This document shows positions 10,020-18,523 of a DNA stretch of 64,000 nt, in pieces. Numbering within the stretch: position 1 is the first letter of the stretch; each line of letters begins with the position of its first letter. A program made the translations under genes and the position numbers. Origin of the DNA: Flavivirga eckloniae (GTDB lineage: Bacteria > Bacteroidota > Bacteroidia > Flavobacteriales > Flavobacteriaceae). The DNA lies in contig NZ_CP025791.1 in the NCBI RefSeq assembly GCF_002886045.1, forward strand, positions 4,293,001-4,357,000, written 5' to 3'. Under the pieces are notes generated by a model. That model was not told the origin of the DNA, ran no database searches, and saw only the letters and a list, made by a program, of their open reading frames with translations.

Positions 10020-11042
10020 ATGAAAACACAATTAACTTCATTTTTTTTATTTATTTCGTTATTATCTTACGCTCAATCTGCAATTGGTACATACTTTAGT
10101 GCACCGATGTCTAATTACTCCATTGTAACCTCTGCATCTGCTATAGATGAAAGCACAGCAGGAGCAAATTTAACATGGACTTTCGATCAGCTTTCGGAAA
10201 TAGGAACCTCTACAGATAATTACGCGGCTCCAACAAATGCCGAATTAACTGAGTACCCCGGTACCACGTCCGTTTTAACAGTAAGTAGTACTGTAGGTGC
10301 TACAACCAGTGAAAGTAAAGTTTTTACTAAAGATGTATCGGGTGCAATTTCTTTTACGGCGGTAAAAGCAACCAATCTAGAACTTAAATATAACATCGAT
10401 AATGGTTTAATAGGTGATTTTCCATTAAGTTATGGATATTCTAATACCGATAATATTGCAGGTACCTATCAGTTCAATGCATTTTCTGGAACTTTTACGG
10501 GAACCATAACTACCAGTGTAGATGCTTACGGATCCTTAACATTAAATGATGTAGGATCTGGAGATTATAGTGGTAATGTAACCCGATTAAAGGTTGTTCA
10601 AAACCTTAATCTGGGGTATCTTATTAATCCAAATGCCGGAACAGCAATTCAAACCAACTATTATTATTACGATGATACTAATGGAGAGCTTATATTTAGA
10701 TCGGCAGTTGTTACTATAAATGTTCCTGCGATTTCAATAAATCAAACCAATACGGCAATGGAATGCTTGAAAAAGGATGTATTAAGTACAGATGGAAATG
10801 AGATCACATCAAGTCAATTAAGAATTATATCAAACCCGGTAAAAGATGTCTTGAATTTAAGTTTGAAGGATCATAGTATTGTAGTGAAAGCTATACGGTT
10901 ATCAGATATTAGTGGAAAACAAATTCTTAGTGTAAAAGGCATGCACAAGTCTATTACAGTAGATTATTTGCCTAATGGAATTTACTTTGCAACCATTGAT
11001 ACCAATAAAGGTATAGTTTCAATGAAGTTTGTTAAAGGTTAA
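10020..11042 (+). CDS. secreted protein with C-terminal T9SS sorting domain, function unknown
   Basis: About 340 residues. An N-terminal signal peptide (LTSFFLFISLLSYAQS) is followed by a Ser/Thr/Gly-rich beta-type region with no family I recognise (about 20-255). The last 75 residues form a Por-secretion type A sorting domain (ISNPVKDVLNLSL, IRLSDISGKQI, LPNGIYFATI, MKFVKG), so it should leave the cell by the type IX system. The ATG at 10020 was chosen over an in-frame TTG at 9987 because it starts directly at the signal peptide and lies just after a promoter-like TACCTTTG. A good intrinsic terminator follows. It is monocistronic, between the hybrid sensor and the L-galactose operon. Confidence 0.75.
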   Translation: MKTQLTSFFLFISLLSYAQSAIGTYFSAPMSNYSIVTSASAIDESTAGANLTWTFDQLSEIGTSTDNYAAPTNAELTEYPGTTSVLTVSSTVGATTSESKVFTKDVSGAISFTAVKATNLELKYNIDNGLIGDFPLSYGYSNTDNIAGTYQFNAFSGTFTGTITTSVDAYGSLTLNDVGSGDYSGNVTRLKVVQNLNLGYLINPNAGTAIQTNYYYYDDTNGELIFRSAVVTINVPAISINQTNTAMECLKKDVLSTDGNEITSSQLRIISNPVKDVLNLSLKDHSIVVKAIRLSDISGKQILSVKGMHKSITVDYLPNGIYFATIDTNKGIVSMKFVKG

Positions 11043-11071
11043 ACGTTTATTCCAAAAAATCCCATATAAAA

Positions 11072-11107
11072 GCCCTCTGTTACTTATTAATTACAGGGGC
11101 TTTTTTA
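11072..11107 (+). terminator. intrinsic terminator
   Basis: A GC-rich stem (GCCCTCTGT pairing with ACAGGGGC, with one bulge) is followed directly by TTTTTT, 30 bases after the stop of the preceding T9SS-protein gene. Confidence 0.8.
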
Positions 11108-11189
11108 TATCAAGATGTTACTTCTATCTTAATAAAGCTAATTAACGTGAATCTTACATAAGAATTCAAGGTGTTCCTCCCTTTTAAAA

Positions 11190-11501
11190 AGCTACAGTGT
11201 ACTCACATCTTTTTAATTAAGACACGAATTACACGGATTTACACGAATAAAACCTCAATATAATGGATAGCTTTCGATGCTATTCATAATCACGAATCAG
11301 ACTTTCAGTCTGTTTTTACAATCCAAGACCGATTTATTTCTATTATATTTCTGTATTTTAATTTATAAATAAGTAAACTTAAATTACTTATTTATAAATA
11401 ATTTATATTTAGAACCATTTGTGATAATTCGTGAAATTAGTGTCTATATTTATAAAACTATATATTTAATATGCAGCCATATTTGTGGGTACACCGTAGC
11501 T
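11190..11501. repeat. dispersed ~311-base repeat with terminal inverted repeats, copy 1
   Basis: Begins AGCTACAGTGTACTCACA and ends TGTGGGTACACCGTAGCT, imperfect reverse complements. The interior holds a palindrome around the AATAAGTAAA/TTACTTATT arms and a CAGACTTTCAGTCTG hairpin. Near-identical copies lie at 30010-30320, 40614-40875 and 50304-50614, all in the same orientation. In this copy the inverted repeat extends outward (CCTCCCTTTT left, AAAAAGGGAGG right), and a weaker outer pair is found at 11140-11155 and 11708-11721. No open frame codes for a transposase. Confidence 0.85.
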
Positions 11502-11740
11502 ATTAAAAAGGGAGGTGGATCCCGATGAGATCGGGATTCGGAGGGTTATATATGTTTGTTATTTTTAATAAAACGCCTCTTTCTTCCAATTTTTATCAAA
11601 ATCGAAATTCATTTCTCGGCTTTAAATTAAAGAGGAGAGCACTGTGACAGTAAAAAAATAGTTCTGAAACAAGTCTGGGACACACACCGACATAAATTCT
11701 CTTATCCAAGATTCGTTAATTAATAAAACAGATTAATAAA

Positions 11741-11775
11741 AAAAATAGAGCGACTATAAAAGAAGCTCTATTTTT
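11741..11775 (-). terminator. terminator of the L-galactose operon
   Basis: AAAAATAGAGC and GCTCTATTTTT form a perfect 11-base inverted repeat around a 13-base loop. On the minus strand the stem ends in a long T run, 31 bases past the last gene of the operon. It may work in both directions. Confidence 0.8.
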
Positions 11776-11805
11776 GTCATCAACACAAGGAGATTGTTTA
11801 CGCAA

Positions 11806-12153
11806 TTAATCTCCTAACTTATATACCTTATCTAAGGCAATCCATTTTTCACCATCTTTAGCCCAGGGTAATTCCTGTTGGTAATCCCACATAAGGTTTT
11901 CCCATTCTTGTACTTTTGGATTATTGGCATCCATTTCAGCCTTTTTAACAGGATCGAAAGTCTCATCAACTTCCATAATCATAAACATTCTATTACCTGT
12001 TAAATAGATTTCCATATCAACAATGCCGGCATCTTTAATACTTTTTGTTATTTCCGGCCAGGCATTTCCAGCAGCATGATATTCTTTGTATTCTGCAATT
12101 AATTTAGGGTTGTCTTTTAAATCGCATGAATAACAATATCTTTTTGTACTCAT
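11806..12153 (-). CDS. L-rhamnose mutarotase family protein (DUF718)
   Basis: Small cytoplasmic protein, 115 residues, of the RhaM/DUF718 family that interconverts alpha and beta anomers of 6-carbon L-sugars. The family features are visible: an N-terminal CYSCDLKDNP, the histidine segment YKEYHAAGNAWPEI, YLTGNRMFMIMEVD in the middle, and the C-terminal WENLMWDYQQELPWA. It lies 12 bases downstream of the FucP-like permease and is the last gene of the operon. Because the pathway fits L-galactose, the likely job is supplying the anomer used by the sugar dehydrogenase; the exact sugar is inferred. Family members act on rhamnose or fucose, which share ring stereochemistry features with L-galactose. 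Confidence 0.85.
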   Translation of the reverse strand: MSTKRYCYSCDLKDNPKLIAEYKEYHAAGNAWPEITKSIKDAGIVDMEIYLTGNRMFMIMEVDETFDPVKKAEMDANNPKVQEWENLMWDYQQELPWAKDGEKWIALDKVYKLGD

Positions 12154-12165
12154 TATGTAATACTT

Positions 12166-13485
12166 TTAGTTATTATATTTTTTATAAACGTTTCTAGCAT
12201 AAATCACTACGAAAAGAAGGCAGAAGAAAGAAAGGAAGAAAGAGTATCTCATTTCTGTAACTCCTAAAAATAATGTGTCTTCGTATCCTTTTCCTCCAAA
12301 ATCCAAGATGTAGCCTTTAAGGAACGGTAACAGGGCTCCACCAACAATGGCCATTACTAAAAATGCTGCCCCGAACTTTGCATCTTCTCCTTGACCTTCT
12401 AAGGCAATACCGTAAATGGTAGGGAACATAATAGATAGGAAGAATGATGTGGTAACCAATGAGTAAATACCCAACATTCCTGGTAAAAATATGGCTCCTA
12501 TAATGGTTGTCATGGCTCCAAGTCCGAAATACATTAATAATTTACCAGAGTTCATTTTAGCCAACAACGCTGTACCAGCAGCTCTACCAGCTAAGAAGAC
12601 AGCATAACCTGCGTACCCGTAAGCTACAGCCGACTGACTGTCGATACCTAAAGTTTCGGCATATTGATATACATATGTCCAACACATAATTTGAGCGCCC
12701 ACATAAAACGCTTGTGCAACTACACCAAAGGCAAATTTCTTTTGACTCCATAATCTTTTAACAGATTCAGAAAATTTCACATTAGCTTCCTGGCTCTTAT
12801 TTTGAGGCATTTTTAAAACGCTAATAAGAATAAAAAAGATAACTACAACTATACCTAAAACAACATAAGGATTACGAATAACCTCTAAATCGGCAGTTCG
12901 CATAGATGCCTTAGCAGTTTCAGAAAGTGTATCGTAAATTGGTGTACCGTCTTCGGCTACGTTATCAGATTGTAATGCTCCTAATACAAAAGTTTGGGCA
13001 ATAAATAACCCCATTATAGAACCAAAAGGGTTAAACATTTGTGCAAAATTTAAACGTCTCGTTGCCGTTTCTTCTGCACCCATAGATAGTATGTATGGGT
13101 TTGCGGTGGTTTCTAAAAATGCTAATCCAAAAGTTAAAATATACAAAGCAGCTAAAAAGAAACCATAACTTTCAAGCGAAGCGGCAGGGTAAAATAATAG
13201 TGCTCCAACCGAGTAAAGTGCCAGACCAACAAGGACTCCTTTTTTGTATGAAAATTTATTTACAAAAAGGGCTGCTGGAATTGCCATAGTAAAATAACCG
13301 CCGTAAAAAGCTAATTGTACTAAAGATGCTTTTACGTTAGAAAGTTCTAATACTTTTTGGAATCCGCGAACCATAGGATTGGTCATATCGTTAGCTAATC
13401 CCCACAACGCAAAGAGCGAGGTGATTAAAATAAAAGGAACTAAAATAGATTTAGATACTACAGGTATTTTACTTTCTGAACTCAT
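12166..13485 (-). CDS. fucP: L-fucose:proton symporter family permease, probably for L-galactose
   Basis: Inner-membrane transporter of the FucP branch of the major facilitator superfamily, 439 residues with about twelve hydrophobic segments. Family features include the N-terminal FALWGLANDMTNPMV, the GLAFLETTANPYIL segment and RRLNFAQMFNPFGSI, all close to E. coli FucP. FucP is known to carry L-fucose and also L-galactose, which differ only at C6. Operon neighbours encode enzymes that require a C6 hydroxyl, so L-galactose is the more likely substrate here. The gene follows the SDR gene by 91 bases and precedes the mutarotase by 12. Confidence 0.88.
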   Translation of the reverse strand: MSSESKIPVVSKSILVPFILITSLFALWGLANDMTNPMVRGFQKVLELSNVKASLVQLAFYGGYFTMAIPAALFVNKFSYKKGVLVGLALYSVGALLFYPAASLESYGFFLAALYILTFGLAFLETTANPYILSMGAEETATRRLNFAQMFNPFGSIMGLFIAQTFVLGALQSDNVAEDGTPIYDTLSETAKASMRTADLEVIRNPYVVLGIVVVIFFILISVLKMPQNKSQEANVKFSESVKRLWSQKKFAFGVVAQAFYVGAQIMCWTYVYQYAETLGIDSQSAVAYGYAGYAVFLAGRAAGTALLAKMNSGKLLMYFGLGAMTTIIGAIFLPGMLGIYSLVTTSFFLSIMFPTIYGIALEGQGEDAKFGAAFLVMAIVGGALLPFLKGYILDFGGKGYEDTLFLGVTEMRYSFFLSFFCLLFVVIYARNVYKKYNN

Positions 13486-13576
13486 AATAGTTTATTTAGT
13501 TAGTGTTTATGTGTAAATGTATATTTTAAATGAAATAGAATAAATACGGATTGTTCAAAATAAGAGAACATATGAT

Positions 13577-14371
13577 TTATTCTTCGGTTAATAATGATCT
13601 ATCTAAATGTACATAACCACCATCGCAGAAAATAAACTGCCCTGTAGTATGTGATGATTTTTCCGATATGGTGAAAAGACATGTATCTGCAATTTCCTCT
13701 GGAGTTGTCATTCTGTTTTCTAAAGGAATTTTCTTTACGATAGATTTTAATTTCTCTTCACCGTTTTCAAGAGTTTTTATCCAGTTATCGTAAGCCGGTG
13801 TCCAGCTTTCTGCAATAATAATGGCATTAACCCTAATCTGTTCTTTAATTAAATCTACAGCCCATTCGCGTGTTAAGCCTAATACGCCTCCTTTAGATGC
13901 TGCATATCCTGATGTTCCTCCCTGACCGGTTAAGGCTACTTTAGAGCCTATATTTAGAATGTTTCCTTTAGATTTTTTAAGTAACGGTAATGCATGTTTT
14001 ACTACCAGAAAATAACTAACCATGTTGAGTTTTAGTGAATTCATGAACTCCTCGTAAGAAGCATCTAATCCAGCACCATCATTTACTCCAACGTTATTAA
14101 TTACAACATCTATTTTACCATACTTTTCTGCAATGGTTTCTACGGCAGTTTTTATCTGTTCCGGATTAGTAACATCAGTTTGGCAAAATATAGCATCTAT
14201 GCCTCTTTTTTGTAATTTTTCAACATAACCAAATCCTCTGGCATTTCTATCTATTACAGCAGGAGTAGCTCCTTCATCTGCTAGCTTTTGTAAAATGGTT
14301 TCTCCTATGCTGCCTTCAATTCCAGCAGCACCAGATATAACAACTACTTTTCCTTTTAATCCTAAATCCAT
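13577..14371 (-). CDS. SDR-family L-galactose/L-fucose dehydrogenase
   Basis: Short-chain dehydrogenase, 264 residues, expected to oxidise the C1 hydroxyl of the sugar to the lactone with NAD(P). The nucleotide-binding site reads ISGAAGIEGSIG, followed by NNVGVN, the catalytic serine in ILNIGSKVA and the Tyr-Lys pair in GYAASKGG; the C-terminal FCDGGYVHLDR is typical of the group beside fuconolactonases. It is 16 bases downstream of the lactonase gene and upstream of the permease. Homologues act on L-fucose. The absence of an L-fuconate dehydratase and the presence of LgoD, UxaB and UxaA homologues point to L-galactose, though dual use is possible. Confidence 0.78.
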   Translation of the reverse strand: MDLGLKGKVVVISGAAGIEGSIGETILQKLADEGATPAVIDRNARGFGYVEKLQKRGIDAIFCQTDVTNPEQIKTAVETIAEKYGKIDVVINNVGVNDGAGLDASYEEFMNSLKLNMVSYFLVVKHALPLLKKSKGNILNIGSKVALTGQGGTSGYAASKGGVLGLTREWAVDLIKEQIRVNAIIIAESWTPAYDNWIKTLENGEEKLKSIVKKIPLENRMTTPEEIADTCLFTISEKSSHTTGQFIFCDGGYVHLDRSLLTEE

Positions 14372-14387
14372 TTTTTAAATTTTTTTG

Positions 14388-15218
14388 TTATTGTAAATTG
14401 TAAAATTTAATAGCATTACCGCCCATAATGGCAGCTTGTTCTGTAGAACTTGTTTTTGCTATAAAATCTACTACTAATTCTTTTACTCTTTTATAATTTC
14501 CTGCTACCAGGCATACTGGCCAATCCGATCCGAACATGGTTCTTTCTGTTCCAAAAGCATCAAGAATCAAATTCATATAAGGATGTATTTGAGCCGGTGT
14601 CCATGTCGTGAAATCGGCCTCTGTAATCATGCCCGATAATTTGCAATACACATTTTCGTGTTTTCCAATTTCTTTCATTAAAACCGCCCAGCCATCATAA
14701 AAACCGTCTTTTATATAGGGCTTAGCAATATGATCGATAACAAATTTTTGATTCGGGAATCGTTTTACGAATTCTAAAACGGCTCCTAATTGATGTGGGA
14801 ATACCAATATATCGTAAACGTAATGATGCTTTTCTAAAATTGAAATGCCCTTTAGAAAATTTGGACGTAATAAAAAATTGGAATCTGGTTCGCCTTGTAC
14901 AACATGGCGGAAGCCTTTTAGTTTTTCGTGTTCTTTATAGGTTTCTAAAACAGCTTCGATATTATCCGCTCTTAAGTCTACCCAACCCACAACACCTTTA
15001 ATGAAATTGTATTTGGAAGCCAGATCTAATAAAAAATCTGTCTCAATAAGTGTTTGGTCCGCTTGTACGGCTACACAGCCATCAATACCATTTTCGGCAT
15101 ATACTTTTTCTAAGTCATCAGGTAAAAAATCTTTACGAATAACAGACATGCTTTCGTCTATCCATTCGTGCTTTACGGGTTCGTAATTCCAAAAATGCTG
15201 ATGAGAATCTATTATCAT
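14388..15218 (-). CDS. amidohydrolase-family sugar lactonase (L-fuconolactonase type)
   Basis: Cytoplasmic TIM-barrel hydrolase of the amidohydrolase superfamily (COG3618 group), 276 residues. The metal-ligand motif DSHQHFW opens the protein, VIDHIAKP lies in the middle, YCKLSGM follows, and FGSDWPVC carries the late aspartate. Members open L-fucono-, L-rhamnono- or related sugar lactones. Placed between UxaB and the sugar dehydrogenase, it would hydrolyse L-galactono-lactone to L-galactonate. Substrate is inferred from pathway logic; enzyme class is secure. Confidence 0.85.
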   Translation of the reverse strand: MIIDSHQHFWNYEPVKHEWIDESMSVIRKDFLPDDLEKVYAENGIDGCVAVQADQTLIETDFLLDLASKYNFIKGVVGWVDLRADNIEAVLETYKEHEKLKGFRHVVQGEPDSNFLLRPNFLKGISILEKHHYVYDILVFPHQLGAVLEFVKRFPNQKFVIDHIAKPYIKDGFYDGWAVLMKEIGKHENVYCKLSGMITEADFTTWTPAQIHPYMNLILDAFGTERTMFGSDWPVCLVAGNYKRVKELVVDFIAKTSSTEQAAIMGGNAIKFYNLQ

Positions 15219-15272
15219 ACTTATCTTTTATGCTGATGTTGTTAGTTTTATAAAAAGCGGTTTAGATTTCTA

Positions 15273-16703
15273 TTATAGAGTATCCAGTGCTTCCTTAATT
15301 CCCCTATTCACAATATTCTCTATATGCTTTGTTACTGTTTCCTGTAGGCCATCAAAAGCAGTTAAATCTGTTCCCCAGAAGTTTGTATTGGCTAATGTTG
15401 CTTTTGTTATAGCTGGAATATCATCAGTAGCCCATTGTGATACAAAGAAATCTAGTGCAGATTGATCATCTTTTAACGGGATGGTTTCTCCATTTCTGTC
15501 TCCTTTATAAAAAACAATTAAAGCAGCTAAAGAAAACAGCAACCTATTTGGTAACTCATTTTTTCTTTTGATGTATTCTAATACAGAAGGCAACACCCTT
15601 GTTTTGTATTTTGAAGTTGAATTCAATGAAATACTAAGCAATGCATGCTCTAAATAAGGATTTCTAAAACGATCTAATACATCGTTAGAAAATTGCTCCA
15701 GTTCTTCTTTAGAAAGGTCTAAAGTCGGACATATTTCATTAAAAATAGTGTCTTTCAGGTAACCACCAACAACGTTGTCTTCTAACGATTCACGTACTTT
15801 ATCAATACCGTACAAATACCCCACAGGAACCAACGTAGTATGTGCACCATTTAAGATTCTTACTTTACGGGTTCTGTAAGGCTCCATATTGTCTGTAAAC
15901 ACAATATTTAATCCGCAAACTTCGGCAGGGATTTCTTCTTTCACAGATGCTGGGCCTTCGATAACCCATAAGTGAAATTGTTCGCCTTCAACTACCAGAT
16001 TGTCTTTGTACCCTAGCTCATTAGTGATGGCGTCCATTTTATCTTTAGGATAACCGGGAACAATCCTATCTACTAAGGTGTTGCAGAAAATATTGTCTTC
16101 ATTAATCCATTCTACAAAGCCATCGCCTAAATTCCAGTCGGAAGCATATTGCAAAATGATTTTCTTTAGGTTTTCCCCGTTTTTGTCTATTAATTCACAA
16201 GGAATCACAATAAGTCCTTTATCTGAAGCACCTCCAAAAGCTTGGAATCTTTTGTATAGTAAAGCTGTTAATTTTCCAGGGAAACTGGATTGTGGTGCAT
16301 CATCTAACTTGTCATTAGCATTATAAGCAATTCCGGCTTCTGTAGTATTGGAAATTACAAAACGCAAATCCGGGTTTTCAGCATTTGCTAAATAATCATT
16401 ATAGTTTTCATAAGGGTTAATACCTCTTTGAATGCAATCAATAATTTCATGCTCGCTAATAGCCTGTCCGTTTTTAATACCGTTCAAGTATAATGTGTAC
16501 AACCCATCCTGATCGTTTAACATTTTAATTAAACCTTGATCTATGGGCTGTATGGCTACAACACCGGCATCAAAATTTGCTTTTTTGTTCATTTCATGAA
16601 TCATCCAGTTGGCAAAGGCTCTTAAAAAGTTACCTTCTCCAAATTGAATAATGCGTTCTGTATATGTATTTACTTTTGTTGTATTTCTATTTAGTGTATT
16701 CAT
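15273..16703 (-). CDS. uxaB: tagaturonate reductase (altronate oxidoreductase)
   Basis: NAD-dependent reductase of the mannitol dehydrogenase family turning D-tagaturonate into D-altronate. From the ATG at 16703 the protein has 476 residues, close to E. coli UxaB (483). It shows the Rossmann start IIQFGEGNFLRAFANWMI, FVISNTTEAGI, CELIDKNGENL, NTLVDRIVPGYP and the catalytic lysine region RKVRILNGAHTTLVP. The frame stays open upstream to 16808, but those 35 residues are only K/P/T/N/Q from a GTTGG-rich repeat, so the internal ATG was chosen. It lies between uxaA and the lactonase gene and supplies the fourth enzymatic step of the proposed L-galactose route. Confidence 0.92.
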   Translation of the reverse strand: MNTLNRNTTKVNTYTERIIQFGEGNFLRAFANWMIHEMNKKANFDAGVVAIQPIDQGLIKMLNDQDGLYTLYLNGIKNGQAISEHEIIDCIQRGINPYENYNDYLANAENPDLRFVISNTTEAGIAYNANDKLDDAPQSSFPGKLTALLYKRFQAFGGASDKGLIVIPCELIDKNGENLKKIILQYASDWNLGDGFVEWINEDNIFCNTLVDRIVPGYPKDKMDAITNELGYKDNLVVEGEQFHLWVIEGPASVKEEIPAEVCGLNIVFTDNMEPYRTRKVRILNGAHTTLVPVGYLYGIDKVRESLEDNVVGGYLKDTIFNEICPTLDLSKEELEQFSNDVLDRFRNPYLEHALLSISLNSTSKYKTRVLPSVLEYIKRKNELPNRLLFSLAALIVFYKGDRNGETIPLKDDQSALDFFVSQWATDDIPAITKATLANTNFWGTDLTAFDGLQETVTKHIENIVNRGIKEALDTL

Positions 16704-16803
16704 TACTTGGGTGGTTTTTGTTGGTTTTTGGTTGCTGGTTGTTGGTTTTTTGTTGTTGGTTGTTGGTTGTTGGTTTTTTGTTTTTGGTTGCTGGTTTTTT
16801 GGT
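16704..16803. repeat. GTTGG/GGTTTTT low-complexity tract
   Basis: Plus strand holds irregular repeats of GGTTGTTGGTT and GGTTTTTTG. It creates a false N-terminal extension of uxaB. A similar GTTGTTGGTTGTTGG tract lies at about 20540-20585. Confidence 0.75.
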
Positions 16804-16862
16804 TTCATTATTCTAAACTCTAAACATTGAACTTTTCAACTTTCCAACTTTAAACATTGAAC

Positions 16863-18515
16863 TTATAGAGAAACCCCTCTTTTCCAAGGGATAAAATCGT
16901 TGTTACCATGAAGTACTGCTTTTGAAGCTACTTCACCACTAGCTACTTTTATAATGTGATCTAGAATTTTTTCACCCATAGACTCAATGGTATCTTCGCC
17001 ACTAATTACCGTTCCTGCATTAATATCGATAATGTCATTCATTCTTTCGTACAAATGTGTATTACTAGACATTTTTAAAACAGGTGCTACGGGATTTCCG
17101 GTAGGTGTACCTAAACCTGTTGTAAATACTACGATATTACATCCAGACCCAACTAACCCCGTGGTAGACTCTACATCATTACCGGGTGTACATAATAGGT
17201 TTAAGCCTGGTTTTGTTACTTGCTCTGTATAATCTAAAACCTGAGTAACTGGAGAAGTACCTCCTTTTTTAGCAGCTCCTGCAGATTTCATAGCATCGGT
17301 AATTAAGCCATCTTTTATGTTTCCTGGAGAAGGATTGTTCTCAAATCCAGATCCAACGGCTACTGCTGCTGCAGAATAAGCGCGCATTAAATCGTAAAAC
17401 TTCTTAGAGTCTTCTTCAGTTTCACAACGGTTTATAATTTCCTGTTCTACACCGTTAAGTTCTGGAAATTCAGATAATACAGGGCTTCCTCCCAATGCCA
17501 CCAATAAATCGGAGGCATAACCTAAAGCCGGATTTGCAGAAATTCCTGAAAATCCATCAGAACCACCACATTCTAACCCTAATACTAATTTGCTTAATGG
17601 AGCAGGTTGTCTGGTAATTTTATTGGCTTCAATTAATCCTAAAAAGGTATGTTTAACAGCTTCTTCTATTAATTTTCGTTCGCTTTCGCTTTTTTGCTGT
17701 TCTAAATAGTGAACAGGTTTATCCAGATTAGGATCGATAGCATCTAAAGCGTTTTGAAGCATTTCTATTTGTGCATTCTGGCAACCTAAACTAAAAATGG
17801 TAGCTCCTGCTACGTTTGGGTTTGTAATGTACCCTGCTAATAGTTTGCACAAGGTTTCAGAATCCTGACGAATACCACCACAACCGCCATCATGTTTTAG
17901 AAATTTAATACCATCAACATTAGGGAAGGTCCTGTTTTTGGTCATTTCTTCCTTTGTAGTAATGATAGGCGTATTTAAAATAGCGTCTTTCGAAGCACCT
18001 GCTTTGTATTGATTGATTAAAGCATCGGTATCTACCGCGAAATCTTTTTTTGTTTCGTATCCTAGTTTTTCAGAAAGTGCACCTTCTAAAACATCAACGT
18101 TTCTGTTTTCGCAAAAGGTTAACGGAATTACGAGCCAATAGTTTCCTGTGCCTACTTTTCCATCTTTTCTATGGTAACCATTAAATGTTTTGCCTTTAAA
18201 GTTAGAAATATCGGGTGCCGACCAGGTAAATTTTTCTTTTGAATCCTGAAATTCTGCAGAGGCATGTTTTACATTTTCAATAGTAATGGCACATCCTGCC
18301 TGGATAGGTTCTATGGCTTTGCCAATTAGAACGCCATACATGAAAATTTCATCACCCATAGCAAAATCATTTAAAGCAAACTTGTGCTTTTGTTTTATAT
18401 CTTCCTTTAAGGTGATATCGATACCCTGTATTGTGGCTACTGTACCTTTTTCAAGAGGTGTGATGGCTACAATAATATTGTCTTTTGGGTCTATCTGAAC
18501 GTAATTCTTAGACAT
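16863..18515 (-). CDS. uxaA: altronate dehydratase
   Basis: Iron- or manganese-dependent dehydratase converting D-altronate to 2-keto-3-deoxy-D-gluconate. At 550 residues it is the two-part UxaA form: an N-terminal SAF domain (about 1-90) and a long C-terminal catalytic part. Landmarks are GYHRKDGKVGTGNYW, KHDGGCGGIRQDSETL, FSLGCQNAQIE, GLECGGSDGFSGISANPALG and LLCTPGNDVESTTGLVGSGC, with conserved cysteines likely to bind metal. It sits 8 bases after the LgoD-like gene. The product needs KDG kinase and aldolase encoded elsewhere. In most bacteria UxaA serves galacturonate; here no uronate isomerase is present, so altronate should come from L-galactonate. Confidence 0.93.
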   Translation of the reverse strand: MSKNYVQIDPKDNIIVAITPLEKGTVATIQGIDITLKEDIKQKHKFALNDFAMGDEIFMYGVLIGKAIEPIQAGCAITIENVKHASAEFQDSKEKFTWSAPDISNFKGKTFNGYHRKDGKVGTGNYWLVIPLTFCENRNVDVLEGALSEKLGYETKKDFAVDTDALINQYKAGASKDAILNTPIITTKEEMTKNRTFPNVDGIKFLKHDGGCGGIRQDSETLCKLLAGYITNPNVAGATIFSLGCQNAQIEMLQNALDAIDPNLDKPVHYLEQQKSESERKLIEEAVKHTFLGLIEANKITRQPAPLSKLVLGLECGGSDGFSGISANPALGYASDLLVALGGSPVLSEFPELNGVEQEIINRCETEEDSKKFYDLMRAYSAAAVAVGSGFENNPSPGNIKDGLITDAMKSAGAAKKGGTSPVTQVLDYTEQVTKPGLNLLCTPGNDVESTTGLVGSGCNIVVFTTGLGTPTGNPVAPVLKMSSNTHLYERMNDIIDINAGTVISGEDTIESMGEKILDHIIKVASGEVASKAVLHGNNDFIPWKRGVSL

Positions 18516-18523
18516 TGTATTTT

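Noticed and set aside
16704-16808. N-terminal extension of UxaB rich in K, P, T, N and Q
   Set aside because: It is encoded by a GTTGG-type tract also seen in a noncoding gap near 20550; the ATG at 16703 gives the normal family start and length.
14388-18515. Galacturonate (pectin) pathway for UxaB/UxaA
   Set aside because: No uronate isomerase nearby, and the same operon encodes a sugar dehydrogenase, lactonase and L-galactonate dehydrogenase.
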